Positions 28,921 to 38,752 of a DNA stretch of 64,000 nucleotides are shown here, in pieces (position 1 is the first letter of the stretch; each line of letters begins with the position of its first letter). The notes under the pieces were generated by a model. That model was not told the DNA's origin and did not search any database. It worked only from the letters and a program-made list of their open reading frames with translations. The DNA comes from Moraxella nonliquefaciens (lineage in GTDB: Bacteria; Pseudomonadota; Gammaproteobacteria; Pseudomonadales; Moraxellaceae): contig NZ_LXTW01000032.1 in NCBI RefSeq assembly GCF_001679005.1, positions 124,001-188,000 of the forward strand. The letters are read 5' to 3'. The translations under genes and the position numbers were made by a program.

Positions 28921-29754
28921 ATGCAAACCATCGGTACGCTAAAAACGCAATTTTATCAGCTTGCACACGCACATCTGCCATATCATTGGTTTGAGTCTTT
29001 GCTGTTGTGGGTGCTAGACAAAGATAAAGCCTTTTTAATCACACATGATGATTATCTGCTTAGTCATGATGAGTATGACAGGCTAAGTGATGGCATGGCA
29101 AAGCTATGCACAGGTATGCCTTTGGCGTATGTCATCGGCAGGCAGGGGTTTTTTGGGCACGAATTTGTGGTTGATGAGCACACACTCATACCACGAGCAG
29201 ATACTGAGATTTTGGTAGAGACGGCGTTGGCAGTTGTGCATGATAAGGGCATAGAAAATGCACGCCTGTTGGATTTGGGAACAGGGTCTGGCTGTATTGG
29301 CATTAGCCTTGCAAAAGCACTGCCTGATGCTAATGTGGTGCTAAGTGATTATTCTGTCAATGCCTTAAAAATCGCCCAAATAAATGCCAAAGAACTGATG
29401 GTAAATAACTGCACCTGTGTCCATAGCAACTGGTATGATGGTGTATTGGGTAGCTTTGATGTCATCATCTCCAATCCGCCTTATATTGCACGCACTGATG
29501 AACATTTAAGACATTTGACCGCTGAACCTATGACGGCACTGGTGGCAGATGATGATGGTTTGGCAGATATTGGTTTGATTGTTACAGGTGCTCTTGACCA
29601 CCTAAATCTTGGCGGAGTGCTTTTAGTGGAGCATGGTCACAATCAAGGGGCGAGCGTACAGAAGTTCTTTTTTGGGGCTGGATTTAAGAACATACGCACC
29701 ATCAAAGACTATGGGGGTAATGATAGAATGACGATGGGGATTTATGATGAATGA
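28921..29754 (+). CDS. prmC: Release factor N5-glutamine methyltransferase PrmC
   Basis: Methylates the GGQ glutamine of RF1 and RF2. The SAM-binding motif LLDLGTGSGCIGISLA and the catalytic NPPY (VIISNPPYIARTDEHL) are present in 277 residues of typical architecture, including the substrate-recognition N-terminal helices. It starts 20 bases after ampG and overlaps the next gene by 11 bases. Confidence 0.95.
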   Translation: MQTIGTLKTQFYQLAHAHLPYHWFESLLLWVLDKDKAFLITHDDYLLSHDEYDRLSDGMAKLCTGMPLAYVIGRQGFFGHEFVVDEHTLIPRADTEILVETALAVVHDKGIENARLLDLGTGSGCIGISLAKALPDANVVLSDYSVNALKIAQINAKELMVNNCTCVHSNWYDGVLGSFDVIISNPPYIARTDEHLRHLTAEPMTALVADDDGLADIGLIVTGALDHLNLGGVLLVEHGHNQGASVQKFFFGAGFKNIRTIKDYGGNDRMTMGIYDE

Positions 29755-30559
29755 TGGCAGTAATGATAAAATGAATAAGCAGGACATGATAAAAATGCCT
29801 GTCCATGACCTAAGCGATGATGAACTTGTGCGTTATGCTCGTCAGATTCTACTTAACGACTGGGACATGGATGCACAGCTATGCCTAAAAAATAGCCGTG
29901 TGCTGATTGTGGGGGTGGGTGGTTTGGGTTGCCCTGTCTCGCAGATTTTGGCACGAGCGGGCGTGGGTAGCATACACTTGATTGATTTTGATGTGGTAAG
30001 CGACAGTAATTTACAGCGTCAGACTTTGTTTGTAGCATCAGACATTGGTTTGTCCAAAGCGATGGTGGCAAGCCGTGCTTTGGCAGTGCATAATGAGCTT
30101 GTCAATATAACCCATGAAGACATTCGGTTAAACTCAGATAACATCACAGCGATATTTAAAGCAAATCATGCTGATTTGGTGATTGATTGTACAGATAATT
30201 TTGCCAGTCGTTATTTGATTAATCAAGCATGTCGCACGCTTGGGTTGCCACTTTTGTCCAATGCTGCCATCGGTGAGGTGGGGCAGATTGCATTATTTGA
30301 TAAGCACACAGGTTGTTATGAATGCGTGTTTGGACAAGAACAAAATGACAGTACCATCACCCAAAACTGTGCAACATCAGGCGTGCTGGCGAGTACCGTG
30401 AATATCATCGGTTCAATGTCAGCACAGATTGCCTTAGACTATTTGGGTCGTAGGCATAACCCCATCGCCCATGAGTTGTTATTATGGCAAGGTAAAACCA
30501 TGTCTTTACAAAAAATGCGATTTAGCATAAATAAACGCTGTTCACTGTGTTACCCTTAA
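29744..30559 (+). CDS. ThiF/MoeB/HesA-family adenylyltransferase
   Basis: E1-like enzyme that adenylates the C-terminus of a ubiquitin-like sulfur carrier (MoaD or ThiS). The nucleotide-binding VLIVGVGGLGCPVSQILARAG, the DFDVVSDSNLQRQ arm and the zinc cysteines (CYEC and the terminal CSLC) are present. It is 271 residues with no rhodanese domain, so it is MoeB/ThiF rather than MOCS3-like. No moaD or thiS lies nearby, so the pathway (molybdopterin or thiamine) is undecided. Its start overlaps prmC. Confidence 0.9.
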   Translation: MMNDGSNDKMNKQDMIKMPVHDLSDDELVRYARQILLNDWDMDAQLCLKNSRVLIVGVGGLGCPVSQILARAGVGSIHLIDFDVVSDSNLQRQTLFVASDIGLSKAMVASRALAVHNELVNITHEDIRLNSDNITAIFKANHADLVIDCTDNFASRYLINQACRTLGLPLLSNAAIGEVGQIALFDKHTGCYECVFGQEQNDSTITQNCATSGVLASTVNIIGSMSAQIALDYLGRRHNPIAHELLLWQGKTMSLQKMRFSINKRCSLCYP

Positions 30560-30585
30560 TGATACTATTTTTAGATGACAAAATC

Positions 30586-31914
30586 ATGAAAAAATCACCA
30601 TTACAATTTGCCAAAAAATCCTTAAATACAGGAGCCAATGTCTTATCTCGCCTGCATAAAAGTGCCAGTGTGGCAGGGCTGTCTGCCTTGCGTGTTGCTA
30701 AGGGTGAGCAGATGGATGCTTATCTGCTAAAAGATGCTTTTATGCAGATGGGCGTCACTTATATCAAACTTGGACAATTCATCGCCAGCACACCATCATT
30801 ATTTCCTCGTGAGTATGTACGTGCTTTTGCCGACTGTCTGGATGCAACCCCACCTGTGCCATTTGCCACAATGCGTGAAGTGTTGGCAGATGAGTTGGCT
30901 TATGATGGGCGTGAACTTGATGATATTTTTAAGTTCATTGACCCTGTGCCACTGGCGTCAGCAAGCATTGCACAGGTACATCAGGCAACACTAACAGATG
31001 GGCGAAGTGTCGTCTTAAAAATCCAAAAACCCAATGTTGGGGCGATCATGCAGACCGATTTGGGGGTGCTACATGGTGCATTTTGGATGATGGAGCGGGC
31101 CTTACCGATGATGAAAATTGCCAATCTTGCCCCCATCATTGATGAGATTCGTATTCGCATGAGTGCTGAGACCGATTTTTTGGCGGAGGCTTGTCATATT
31201 GATAAGTTTCGTAAGTTCTTAGATGAAACGGGTCGTCATCATATTACCGCCCCCAAAGTCCATCATGATTTATCTACCAAACGTGTGTTGGTCATGGATT
31301 TGTTGGTTGGTAAGTCGCTTGTTGATGAGGGCTTGCTTGCCAGTCTTAGTCAAAGCGGACACACCTCACCCAAACAGGTGATGGCAGACGTGCTAGATAC
31401 GTGGTTTTTGTCGCTGATGATGACAGGTGAGTTTCATGCTGATTTGCATGCAGGCAATCTCATGTATCTTGATGATGGTCGGATTGGATTTTTGGATTTT
31501 GGGCTGATGGGGAGAATTAAACCGAGCAGTTTGCAGGCATGTTTTTCATTGGTGCAATCTTTGCAAGCTGGCGATTATCATGGTATGGCACAAGCGATGG
31601 TTGATATTGGCATGACCCACAGCGATGATAAAATCAAGACAGAGCAACTGGCAGATGACCTAAACACGATGATGGACAAAGTGCATGGCTCGCCCCAAGA
31701 TACGGATAATCTGAACCTGCTCATGCTAGAACTTGTGGAGATTGGCAAGCGTTATGGCGTGCATTTTCCTAGGGATTTTACGTTATTAACCAAGCAGCTG
31801 CTTTATTTTGACAGATTTATGGTAGCACTTGCCCCTGATATGGAACTCTTTGAGGGTGAGCGATTAAAATTGGTCAAAGAACAAAAAGCACCAAAAGTAC
31901 TAAATGAACCGTGA
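30586..31914 (+). CDS. AarF/ABC1/UbiB-family kinase-like protein
   Basis: Atypical kinase of the UbiB/ADCK family linked in other organisms to isoprenoid lipid and ubiquinone metabolism. Family motifs are the KxGQ segment (YIKLGQFIAS), the alanine-rich VPLASASIAQVHQA, the lysine in VVLKIQKPN, and the metal-binding region FHADLHAGNLMYLDDG with DFGLMG. It lacks the C-terminal membrane helices of true UbiB and is about 440 residues, so it is a paralogue class. The start is uncertain: ATG 30586 (MKKSPLQF) is chosen, but ATG 30559, fused to the preceding TAA, and GTG 30547 are possible. Confidence 0.88.
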   Translation: MKKSPLQFAKKSLNTGANVLSRLHKSASVAGLSALRVAKGEQMDAYLLKDAFMQMGVTYIKLGQFIASTPSLFPREYVRAFADCLDATPPVPFATMREVLADELAYDGRELDDIFKFIDPVPLASASIAQVHQATLTDGRSVVLKIQKPNVGAIMQTDLGVLHGAFWMMERALPMMKIANLAPIIDEIRIRMSAETDFLAEACHIDKFRKFLDETGRHHITAPKVHHDLSTKRVLVMDLLVGKSLVDEGLLASLSQSGHTSPKQVMADVLDTWFLSLMMTGEFHADLHAGNLMYLDDGRIGFLDFGLMGRIKPSSLQACFSLVQSLQAGDYHGMAQAMVDIGMTHSDDKIKTEQLADDLNTMMDKVHGSPQDTDNLNLLMLELVEIGKRYGVHFPRDFTLLTKQLLYFDRFMVALAPDMELFEGERLKLVKEQKAPKVLNEP

Positions 31915-31960
31915 TGATGCCCTAGGCAGGCATGTTCTACTTTAAAAATTCATCCATAAA

Positions 31961-31990
31961 AAACCACGCCCTAGGACGTGGTTTGTGTAT
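31961..31990. terminator. Bidirectional terminator between AarF-type gene and cstA
   Basis: AAACCACG (31961-31968) pairs with CGTGGTTT (31977-31984), with an A run before and a T-rich run after. It lies between convergent genes. Confidence 0.8.
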
Positions 31991-32003
31991 TTTGGGCAGT
32001 TCG

Positions 32004-33611
32004 TCAAACTTTTATCGCTGTGGAGGTGATTTTTTCTTCTACCACCACCGCATCAGGGTCACCCGCTACGCTTTCACGCTTGACAAACACAAAAAATGCC
32101 ATTGTGGTTATTACTGTTAGCCCAATGCCAATCCATACCGACAGCGTATAATCAAGCCCAAAGCCGATTTTGTTATATGCTAAAAATGTATAACACGCCG
32201 CACTCATAAAAATGGCAGGAATGGTACAGACCCAATGAAGCTTACGATAACGGTACAGATAGCCTGCCGCTGTCCACAGCATGACCACCGCCACGGTCTG
32301 GTTTGCCCAACTAAAATACCGCCATAGGATTTGAAAGTCCACTTTTGAGATGATAAAGCCGATGACAAACAGCGGAATGGCAATCCATAAGCGTTTTATA
32401 AGCGTGCGTTGTTCCATGTTCAAAAATTCAGCGATGATAAGCCGTGCTGCCCGAAACGCCGTATCACCTGAGGTGATGGGCAAGATGACCACGCCCAAAA
32501 CAGCAAAAACACCGCCAATCACACCCAAATAGGCGATGGAGCTGTCATAGACAACCTGAGATGGCGAACCTGCTTTAATGGCATCTTGCAAAGCGAGTAG
32601 GTCAGGATAGAATGACATACCAACCACGCACCAAATCAGAGCAATCACACCCTCGGTAATCATCGCCCCATAGAAGATAAAGCGACCCTCGGACTCATGT
32701 TCAGCACAGCGAGCCATGAGTGGTGTTTGTGTTGCATGAAAACCTGACAGTGCCCCACAAGTGATGGTCAAAAACAGCAAAGGCCAAATGGGTAAATCAC
32801 CTTTGGGCTGTAAGTTCATAAAAAAACTCTCAACCGTCAAACCGCCCATGCTGTTAAAGAAATAGCCGCCGCCACTGCCAAATTCATTTTTAAGCAGTCC
32901 ATAGGTCATGCCAAGTGACATAAAGAGCAACAATCCACCAAAAAATGGATAAACCCGCCCAATGATTTTGTCAATGGGCAGTAATGTGGCGATGACATAA
33001 TAAGCAAAAATCAACACCGTCCACAGTATCACGATGGTGCTTTTTTCCATGCCAAAGACCGTGTTCTTGACCGTTTCGGTGGCTATTGCCACATTTTCAG
33101 CATTGGCGATGCTGATCGCTCCTGTGGCAGTACTGCCAAGGGTATCCATGGTAATTGAGCTTAGTAGGGCGGCAGGACTGGCGACAAAAACCACGCCAAC
33201 CAGCACAAGCAGGACAACGGCAAGTAAGTTGATAAAATGCTTGACAGGTTGCCCCAGATATTTGCCCGTCAGATACGGCATGCTCGCTCCGCCATTTCTC
33301 ACCGAGAGCATGCCACACATATAATCGTGTACTGCTCCTGCAAAGATACAACCAAACACAATCCACAGCATTGCCACAGGGCCATATAATGCTCCCAAAA
33401 TTGGGCCAAAAATTGGGCCTGTCCCTGCGATGTTTAACAACTGGATGAGCCAAATGCGTTTTTTGGACATGGGGATATAATCCACACCATCTGTTTTGGT
33501 GTAGGCGGGTGTATTTTTGTTGGGGTTGATGACAAAGATTTTTTCAATCATTTTGCCATACACAAAATAGCCCGCCACCAACAGAGCAATACAAAAGAAA
33601 AACCACAACAT
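32004..33611 (-). CDS. cstA: Carbon starvation protein A family transporter
   Basis: Multi-spanning inner-membrane protein of the CstA/BtsT family, which imports pyruvate or peptides on starvation. The family stretch LLNIAGTGPIFGPILGALYGP and the following AGAVHDYMCGMLSVRNGG are clear; about 12-15 hydrophobic helices. At 535 residues it is shorter than E. coli CstA (about 700) and matches the short clade. The ATG at 33611 is preferred to a TTG at 33617, because AGGAGA is seven bases from the ATG but only three from the TTG. Confidence 0.92.
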   Translation of the reverse strand: MLWFFFCIALLVAGYFVYGKMIEKIFVINPNKNTPAYTKTDGVDYIPMSKKRIWLIQLLNIAGTGPIFGPILGALYGPVAMLWIVFGCIFAGAVHDYMCGMLSVRNGGASMPYLTGKYLGQPVKHFINLLAVVLLVLVGVVFVASPAALLSSITMDTLGSTATGAISIANAENVAIATETVKNTVFGMEKSTIVILWTVLIFAYYVIATLLPIDKIIGRVYPFFGGLLLFMSLGMTYGLLKNEFGSGGGYFFNSMGGLTVESFFMNLQPKGDLPIWPLLFLTITCGALSGFHATQTPLMARCAEHESEGRFIFYGAMITEGVIALIWCVVGMSFYPDLLALQDAIKAGSPSQVVYDSSIAYLGVIGGVFAVLGVVILPITSGDTAFRAARLIIAEFLNMEQRTLIKRLWIAIPLFVIGFIISKVDFQILWRYFSWANQTVAVVMLWTAAGYLYRYRKLHWVCTIPAIFMSAACYTFLAYNKIGFGLDYTLSVWIGIGLTVITTMAFFVFVKRESVAGDPDAVVVEEKITSTAIKV

Positions 33612-33987
33612 AAACAATCTCCTAAGATTGCTTTAATAGAAAAAGTGATCGCATGATACATGAATGAACATGGCGCATGAATACAATTGGTGTTTAAAAC
33701 CAATCAAAATTTACATTTACAATACCGCAAACCGATAAAAACGTCAATGCACCATTTTGGGTAGTTGATTGATTTTTATGATTTATTTTATTAATAAATA
33801 TATTTTATTTTATAAATTGTAAAATTTTTAAAAATTTTAGAATAACTTTCGTGTGATTTTTGCTATAATAATGCACGCCAGTGTGTTTAAATTTGGTATC
33901 ATCAAGTATCCACCCAAAACACGCCCAATTAACAACACCAAGCACTGTCTTTAATTTTATATGCTTTAACTTGTGGTTTTGTCCATC
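33612..33987. other. Divergent intergenic region with an extended -10 promoter
   Basis: 376 AT-rich bases between cstA and the DUF6776-like gene, no ORF. TGCTATAAT at 33861-33869 is an extended -10 element on the plus strand for the downstream gene; I see no good -35. The cstA leader includes CTTAGGAGA as its ribosome-binding site. Confidence 0.55.
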
Positions 33988-34746
33988 ATGACTTTTTTTA
34001 AAAATGCCCCTTATCGCTCATTTGGGCGGAGCATGTATCATCAACGTGGTTCGGCACAGCAGATTTTGGCGTTATTCATCATTGCTTTGGCATTGGTGGC
34101 GATGGTCATGGCAATTTTTGGCTATAAAATTGGGCACAAGCAAGGGCTTAGAAAAGGGATGACTTTGCAAGTTCACCAAGGCGTAGATACGCAATTTCAA
34201 GGCATGACAGTGAATGAAGCCACGCTAAAACAGCAACTGGATTTGGCACTCAAAGAGCGTGATATTGGTCTGTCCAACTCAGAGAATTTGCGTGAAAAAA
34301 ATGAAGAGCTGACCACACAAAATTTACAGCTGACACAGGTCAATGAACTGTTTAGAAACAAACTTGCCAAAGATGGCGGTGTCCCCCTTGAAGTGCTGGG
34401 TGGCGAGATTGTTGCGTTGGGGGATAATGTCCATGAGTATCGTTTTGATGTGGCGATGGTATCATCAACAGGGATGCCAATAAGTATGACCCCAAAGATG
34501 ACCTTGTTAAATGCCACCAGCATGGTACAAATCCCCTTAAAACCTGCCATCTATGAAATTAAAGACGTAGAGCGAATTCGTGGGCGATTTGTCATGCCCA
34601 AAGATTTTACCCCCAAACAAATCAAATTGGAGATTAATACAGGCACACAGCGTATTGAACAACTCTATAACTGGCAAGTGGGTGAATTCATCGCACAAAA
34701 AGAAGACGAGGGTATGAGTGAACGCCCCATTGGTACAGACAAATAA
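33988..34746 (+). CDS. DUF6776-like membrane-anchored coiled-coil protein
   Basis: About 252 residues. One membrane helix near the N-terminus (LALFIIALALVAMVMAIFGY) is followed by a coiled-coil segment (about residues 65-125, rich in KQQLDLALKERD and EKNEELTTQNLQLTQ). A beta-rich C-terminal domain then ends VGEFIAQKE. This matches the architecture of the DUF6776 family of gamma-proteobacteria, whose function is unknown. Topology suggests a periplasmic C-terminal domain. It precedes clpS with 28 bases between. The start at ATG 33988 is preferred to GTG 33973. Confidence 0.7.
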   Translation: MTFFKNAPYRSFGRSMYHQRGSAQQILALFIIALALVAMVMAIFGYKIGHKQGLRKGMTLQVHQGVDTQFQGMTVNEATLKQQLDLALKERDIGLSNSENLREKNEELTTQNLQLTQVNELFRNKLAKDGGVPLEVLGGEIVALGDNVHEYRFDVAMVSSTGMPISMTPKMTLLNATSMVQIPLKPAIYEIKDVERIRGRFVMPKDFTPKQIKLEINTGTQRIEQLYNWQVGEFIAQKEDEGMSERPIGTDK

Positions 34747-34774
34747 AGCTAAAAATAAAGGTGTAAAAGGTGTG

Positions 34775-35092
34775 ATGATGAATCAATATGAGTCCGATAT
34801 TGACAGCCAAAATGATGTGCTCACCGAACCAGAGCAGGCACAAATCCCACTGTTTCATGTAGTTATGTATAATGACAACTTTACCACCATGGATTTTGTG
34901 GTATTTGTGCTCGTCCGAGTCTTTGCTCATGGCACTGATAAAGCCATGGCTTTGATGATGGAAGTTCATCACAAGGGATGGGCAATTGTGGCAACCTTAC
35001 CCAAAGAAATTGGTGAGATGAAAATCGCTGCTGTGCAAGAATATGCCGAACAAGCCGAGTTTCCGTTGTTGCTGACTTTGCAAAGGGCATAA
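34775..35092 (+). CDS. clpS: ATP-dependent Clp protease adaptor ClpS
   Basis: N-end-rule adaptor that delivers substrates to ClpAP. The core motifs are FHVVMYNDNFTTMDFVVFVL, the HxxG-type MMEVHHKGWAIV and the substrate-pocket residues. The start is ATG 34775 with AAAGG just upstream, giving 105 residues; a reading from 34718 overlaps the preceding gene and is not needed. clpA, commonly adjacent, is not in the window. Confidence 0.94.
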   Translation: MMNQYESDIDSQNDVLTEPEQAQIPLFHVVMYNDNFTTMDFVVFVLVRVFAHGTDKAMALMMEVHHKGWAIVATLPKEIGEMKIAAVQEYAEQAEFPLLLTLQRA

Positions 35093-35124
35093 AAATAACC
35101 CTTATTATCCATCGTAAATCAACC

Positions 35125-35796
35125 ATGTCTATTTTATCTCACCCATTATCCCATCATTTTGCCCGAACTTTTCATTTGGGTCATTTGTGTCCACCTAGGG
35201 ATTTTTTGCCCATCACCAACCTGCCCATTTGTCTTGAAATCGGAGCAGGCAAGGGCAAGCATGCCTTATTATTTGCCAGTCAAAATCCTGATAAACATTT
35301 ATATGCCATAGAGCGTACCGCCCTAAAATTTGAAGCATTTGACAAACATGCTGGCAAGGCAAATCTGCCCAATCTTAGTGTCATTCATGCCGATGCCATT
35401 GCTTGGACAGCTTTTGCAGTTCATCCTAGACAAATCCAAACCTGCTTTATCTTGTACCCAAATCCTGAACCTAAAAACAAAAATCAGCGTTTTTTAAACA
35501 TGCCATTTTTTGAGCTGTTATTGTCTAAAATGAGCGATGGTGGACAGATTATTTTGGCAAGCAATGTCAGGGATTATATTGACGAAGCTGAACAATTATT
35601 GGCTAATGTGTGGCACTTACCTTACATTAAAAGGCAGATAGAGCCGACGTCTGTGCGTACGCATTTTGAGATTAAATATCTGGCACGAGGTGAGTGTTGC
35701 CAAGAGCTTATCATTACCAAACCTTGTGGTTATCGTACTCGTTTTGATCAAACCCTGCCCCTGTATTTATCATGGATGCCAATGGATGAGACCTAA
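35125..35796 (+). CDS. TrmB-like SAM-dependent methyltransferase
   Basis: 223 residues with a class I SAM-binding motif (CLEIGAGKGKHALLFAS) and a TrmB-like arrangement, including YPNPEPKNKNQRFLN where the tRNA m7G46 enzyme TrmB has FPDPWPKK. The departure at this catalytic and tRNA-binding loop makes identity as the main TrmB uncertain; it could be a divergent paralogue. The last 11 bases overlap the following flavoprotein gene, so the two are coupled. Confidence 0.65.
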   Translation: MSILSHPLSHHFARTFHLGHLCPPRDFLPITNLPICLEIGAGKGKHALLFASQNPDKHLYAIERTALKFEAFDKHAGKANLPNLSVIHADAIAWTAFAVHPRQIQTCFILYPNPEPKNKNQRFLNMPFFELLLSKMSDGGQIILASNVRDYIDEAEQLLANVWHLPYIKRQIEPTSVRTHFEIKYLARGECCQELIITKPCGYRTRFDQTLPLYLSWMPMDET

Positions 35797-36985
35797 GGTT
35801 GCCATCATTGGGGCAGGAGCAAGTGGTCTGATGGCAGCAGAGCATTTGTCTGCTTATGATGTGGATATTTGTGTCTACGAACAAATGCCCAGTGCAGCTC
35901 GTAAAATCCTGTGGGCAGGCAAGAGCGGACTTAATGTGAGTCATGCTGAGCCGATGACTGTGTTTACCAGTCGTTATACACCATCTGACTGGCTGACACC
36001 TTTTTTACAGACCTGTGATAATGCGTGGATAGTGAATTGGATGGCTGGGCTGGGCATCAAGACCTATGTTGGTTCAAGTGGACGGATTTTTCCTGTGCAG
36101 ATGAAAGCATCGGCATTTGTAAGGGCGTGGTTGTATCGCTTGATGACAAGAGGTGTGCAGATTTTTTATCGCCATGAATGTTTGGGGATTGATGGTCATG
36201 TTGTACAATTGGTTCATGATGGGGTGGTATTTGAACAGGTCTTTGATGTCATTATACTGGCATGCGGTGGCGGTTCGTATGAGAGACTGGGTGCAACAGG
36301 AACATGGCAGGCGTGGCTGTCTGATGATGAACTGACACCACTGTATGCCAGCAATGTTGGTGTGGTACGGGTGTGGTCGTCTTATATGGATAAATTTTTT
36401 GGTAAGCCCTTAAAAAGGGTGAGACTGTGGACAGATGGCGAACTTGCATCTTGGGGTGATATCATCATCACGTATTATGGCATGGAGAGTGGACTGATTT
36501 ATAAATACAACAAAGCCATGCGTGCATGTCATGACAAGATAAAAGTGTATTTGGATTTGTTACCCGATAAGTCCCCAGATGACATCGCCCGAATATTTTT
36601 AAAAAATAAAAAGCAATCTTTGAATAACATTTTACGAAAAATTGGCTTAGATGACATTAAAATCGCCTTAATTCGTGAATGTACCGACAAAGCAGATTGG
36701 GTAAATCATGCACGTATGGCGGATTTTGTCAAATGCCTGCCAATTACGTTTGATGGTTTTCGTCCGATGGATGAAGCCATCAGTACAGGAGGTGGTGTTC
36801 GGCGGTCAGCATTAAGCGATGCTTTGCAACTCAAATCCAACCCTGCTGTCTTTGTCTGTGGTGAAATGTTGGATTTTGATGCTCCAACGGGTGGTTATCT
36901 TTTGACGGCATGTTTTGCCACAGGGCAGGCGGTGGGGCGTGGCGTGGCTCAGCTTTTAAAATTGCAACCGATAAAGGCAAGCTAA
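35786..36985 (+). CDS. NAD(P)/FAD-dependent oxidoreductase, HI0933/PP_4765 type
   Basis: Flavoprotein of 399 residues. It opens with the Rossmann FAD motif VAIIGAGASGLMAAEHLS, followed by ILWAGKSGLNVSH. The C-terminal GGVRRSALSDALQL, the VCGEMLDFDAPTGGY motif and TACFATGQAVGRG are the conserved end of the HI0933/YhiN superfamily, TIGR03862 branch. The substrate is unknown. The start ATG 35786 lies inside the end of the preceding gene; a longer in-frame reading from 35666 is rejected because it precedes the FAD motif with unrelated sequence. Confidence 0.88.
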   Translation: MRPKVAIIGAGASGLMAAEHLSAYDVDICVYEQMPSAARKILWAGKSGLNVSHAEPMTVFTSRYTPSDWLTPFLQTCDNAWIVNWMAGLGIKTYVGSSGRIFPVQMKASAFVRAWLYRLMTRGVQIFYRHECLGIDGHVVQLVHDGVVFEQVFDVIILACGGGSYERLGATGTWQAWLSDDELTPLYASNVGVVRVWSSYMDKFFGKPLKRVRLWTDGELASWGDIIITYYGMESGLIYKYNKAMRACHDKIKVYLDLLPDKSPDDIARIFLKNKKQSLNNILRKIGLDDIKIALIRECTDKADWVNHARMADFVKCLPITFDGFRPMDEAISTGGGVRRSALSDALQLKSNPAVFVCGEMLDFDAPTGGYLLTACFATGQAVGRGVAQLLKLQPIKAS

Positions 36986-37011
36986 AAAGCCAAAAGCACA
37001 CCCTAGATAGG

Positions 37012-37665
37012 CTAAGCCCGTCTAAATTTACCGTATTCCAAAAAATGTACCACTTGGCTGGCGACAGCGGAGCTGGTCAACATGCCTGTATGGGTAACAG
37101 GTAAAATCAAGCGGTCAGTGGCGGATGGCAGTTCGGTCTCATATAAAAATACTGTACCATCATGACCATGTTGAGTGCGGTAGTGGCGATTGTGATGATT
37201 TAAAAATGGCAAGCCCAAACCTTGGGGTTTATTCCCTGCAATCACACCAAATGCCACATGTTTAGGCACATTTGGACAAGTACCATCTAGTGCTCCGATG
37301 TAAGACTTTCCAATCAAAAATGGCAGCGTACGTCTGACATATGTAGCACAGACACTGCCTTGATGGGGCGTACCAAGAGACACACAACGATGAACTTGCC
37401 AATTAGGATGGTCATGTAAAAACTGCCGAACTACCAATCCGCCCAAACTGTGAGCCACAAGATTGATGGGTTCTTTGGGGTTGTGATGGGTAAGCAAATA
37501 ATCATCTAGGCGTTTGGCGTGTGCCAAAATATCTTGACCTAAACTGTGATAGTTAGGTGTATGCACGACAAAACCCGCTCGCCGAATGTATCTGGCAAGC
37601 GGATAAACAATCAAACTGGTTTGGTGTAAACCATGTAAAATGAGCGTGGTGGGTTTATTTGCCAC
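37012..37665 (-). CDS. Alpha/beta hydrolase (lipase/esterase-like)
   Basis: 217 residues with an HG oxyanion motif ([10 protein letters not shown]), the nucleophile elbow [12 protein letters not shown] and a C-terminal catalytic histidine in [11 protein letters not shown]. It resembles small cytoplasmic PGAP1/lipase-type hydrolases. There is no signal peptide. The start is a GTG at 37665 that overlaps the infA stop by 11 bases, so it may be translated from the infA message. The substrate is unknown. Confidence 0.85.
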   Translation of the reverse strand: MANKPTTLILHGLHQTSLIVYPLARYIRRAGFVVHTPNYHSLGQDILAHAKRLDDYLLTHHNPKEPINLVAHSLGGLVVRQFLHDHPNWQVHRCVSLGTPHQGSVCATYVRRTLPFLIGKSYIGALDGTCPNVPKHVAFGVIAGNKPQGLGLPFLNHHNRHYRTQHGHDGTVFLYETELPSATDRLILPVTHTGMLTSSAVASQVVHFLEYGKFRRA

Positions 37666-37876
37666 GATAGGTAATGCGACCTTTGGATAAATCGTAAGGA
37701 GTCATCTCAACCTTAACCTTATCGCCAGTTAAAATACGGATATAGTGTTTACGCATTTTACCTGAAATGTGGGCGATAATTTCATGTCCATTGTCAAGGC
37801 GGACTTTAAATAGGGTATTTGGGAGCGTGTCAATGACCTCGCCTTCAAACTCGATGATGTCGTCTTTTTTTGCCAT
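37655..37876 (-). CDS. infA: Translation initiation factor IF-1
   Basis: Single S1/OB-fold factor of 73 residues. It begins [20 protein letters not shown] and carries [19 protein letters not shown], the diagnostic IF-1 stretch, ending GRITYRGK. The family length is 72. It overlaps the downstream hydrolase gene by 11 bases and is about 60 bases from truA, whose stop lies upstream in the same orientation. Confidence 0.97.
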   Translation of the reverse strand: MAKKDDIIEFEGEVIDTLPNTLFKVRLDNGHEIIAHISGKMRKHYIRILTGDKVKVEMTPYDLSKGRITYRGK

Positions 37877-37939
37877 AAGTCAAATAGTATAAAGATAAAA
37901 GTAGCATTATAGTGCAAATTGCATAAAATAGCAATGGGG

Positions 37940-38752
37940 TTAGTCTAATAAACCAAGCCAGAGTGGGGTTAAAGGTTGTTTTGGTAGCATTCTTTGAAAC
38001 CTCTTAGGGTAGTAAGCATTGATAAAATATAGACCATCGGCATCTGCTGTGGGTGGGAGTAGTGAGCGGTCTTTGGCATTCATGAGTGCAGGCAACTTAT
38101 CGGTATTAAGTCTGTCTGTACCGACAGCAAAAAGCATGCCCATAATATTACGCACCATATGATGTAAAAAGCCATCCGCTTGAATATCTAAGACAAGATA
38201 TGCTCCATGTTTAAACAGGTGAATGTGATGGACGTCTCGGATGGGTTTATTAGATTGGCACATAGATGAGCGAAAACTGCTAAAATCATGCGTACCAAGT
38301 AAAAATTTACTTGCTTTTACCATAGCATCTATATCAAGTGGTTCATAAAAATGAGTAACTTGATGGTGCAAAATGGCAGGGCGATAAGGTTGGTTTAGGG
38401 TGATATAGCGATAACGACGAGCAATGGCACCAAAGCGTGCATGAAAATCATCTGGCATGGGGGTAATCCACGTTAGGGCAATGTCGTCGGGCAGTAGAGT
38501 GTTCACACCACGAAGCCACTGATGGGATGTGCGATGGGCAGTAGTTACAAAATGGGCGACCATGTTACCTGCATGCACCCCTGCATCAGTGCGACCTGCG
38601 GCGATAACCTCCACAGGTTCATTGGCGACTTTGGAGATGGCATTTTCAAGGCAGGCTTGAATGCTACTTACCCGCTGCTGACGTTGCCAGCCTTTATAAT
38701 GCGTGCCAATAAACTCAATGCCAATGGCATATATTTGTAAACTCACTGTCAA
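37940..38752 (-). CDS. truA: tRNA pseudouridine(38-40) synthase TruA
   Basis: Isomerises uridines 38-40 in the anticodon arm. The catalytic aspartate is Asp56 in AAGRTDAGVHAGNMV. FEGTHY-type FIGTHYKGWQRQ and the later HHMVRNIMGML segment are family markers. It is 270 residues. The start is TTG 38752, immediately after the asparaginase TGA, so it appears coupled; a GTG two codons later is also possible. In pseudomonads truA follows fimV; here asparaginase lies between. Confidence 0.95.
   Translation of the reverse strand: MTVSLQIYAIGIEFIGTHYKGWQRQQRVSSIQACLENAISKVANEPVEVIAAGRTDAGVHAGNMVAHFVTTAHRTSHQWLRGVNTLLPDDIALTWITPMPDDFHARFGAIARRYRYITLNQPYRPAILHHQVTHFYEPLDIDAMVKASKFLLGTHDFSSFRSSMCQSNKPIRDVHHIHLFKHGAYLVLDIQADGFLHHMVRNIMGMLFAVGTDRLNTDKLPALMNAKDRSLLPPTADADGLYFINAYYPKRFQRMLPKQPLTPLWLGLLD

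Noticed and set aside
34718..34774. Longer N-terminus for ClpS starting at 34718
   Set aside because: It overlaps the preceding gene and adds residues outside the family; the ATG at 34775 has its own AAAGG site.
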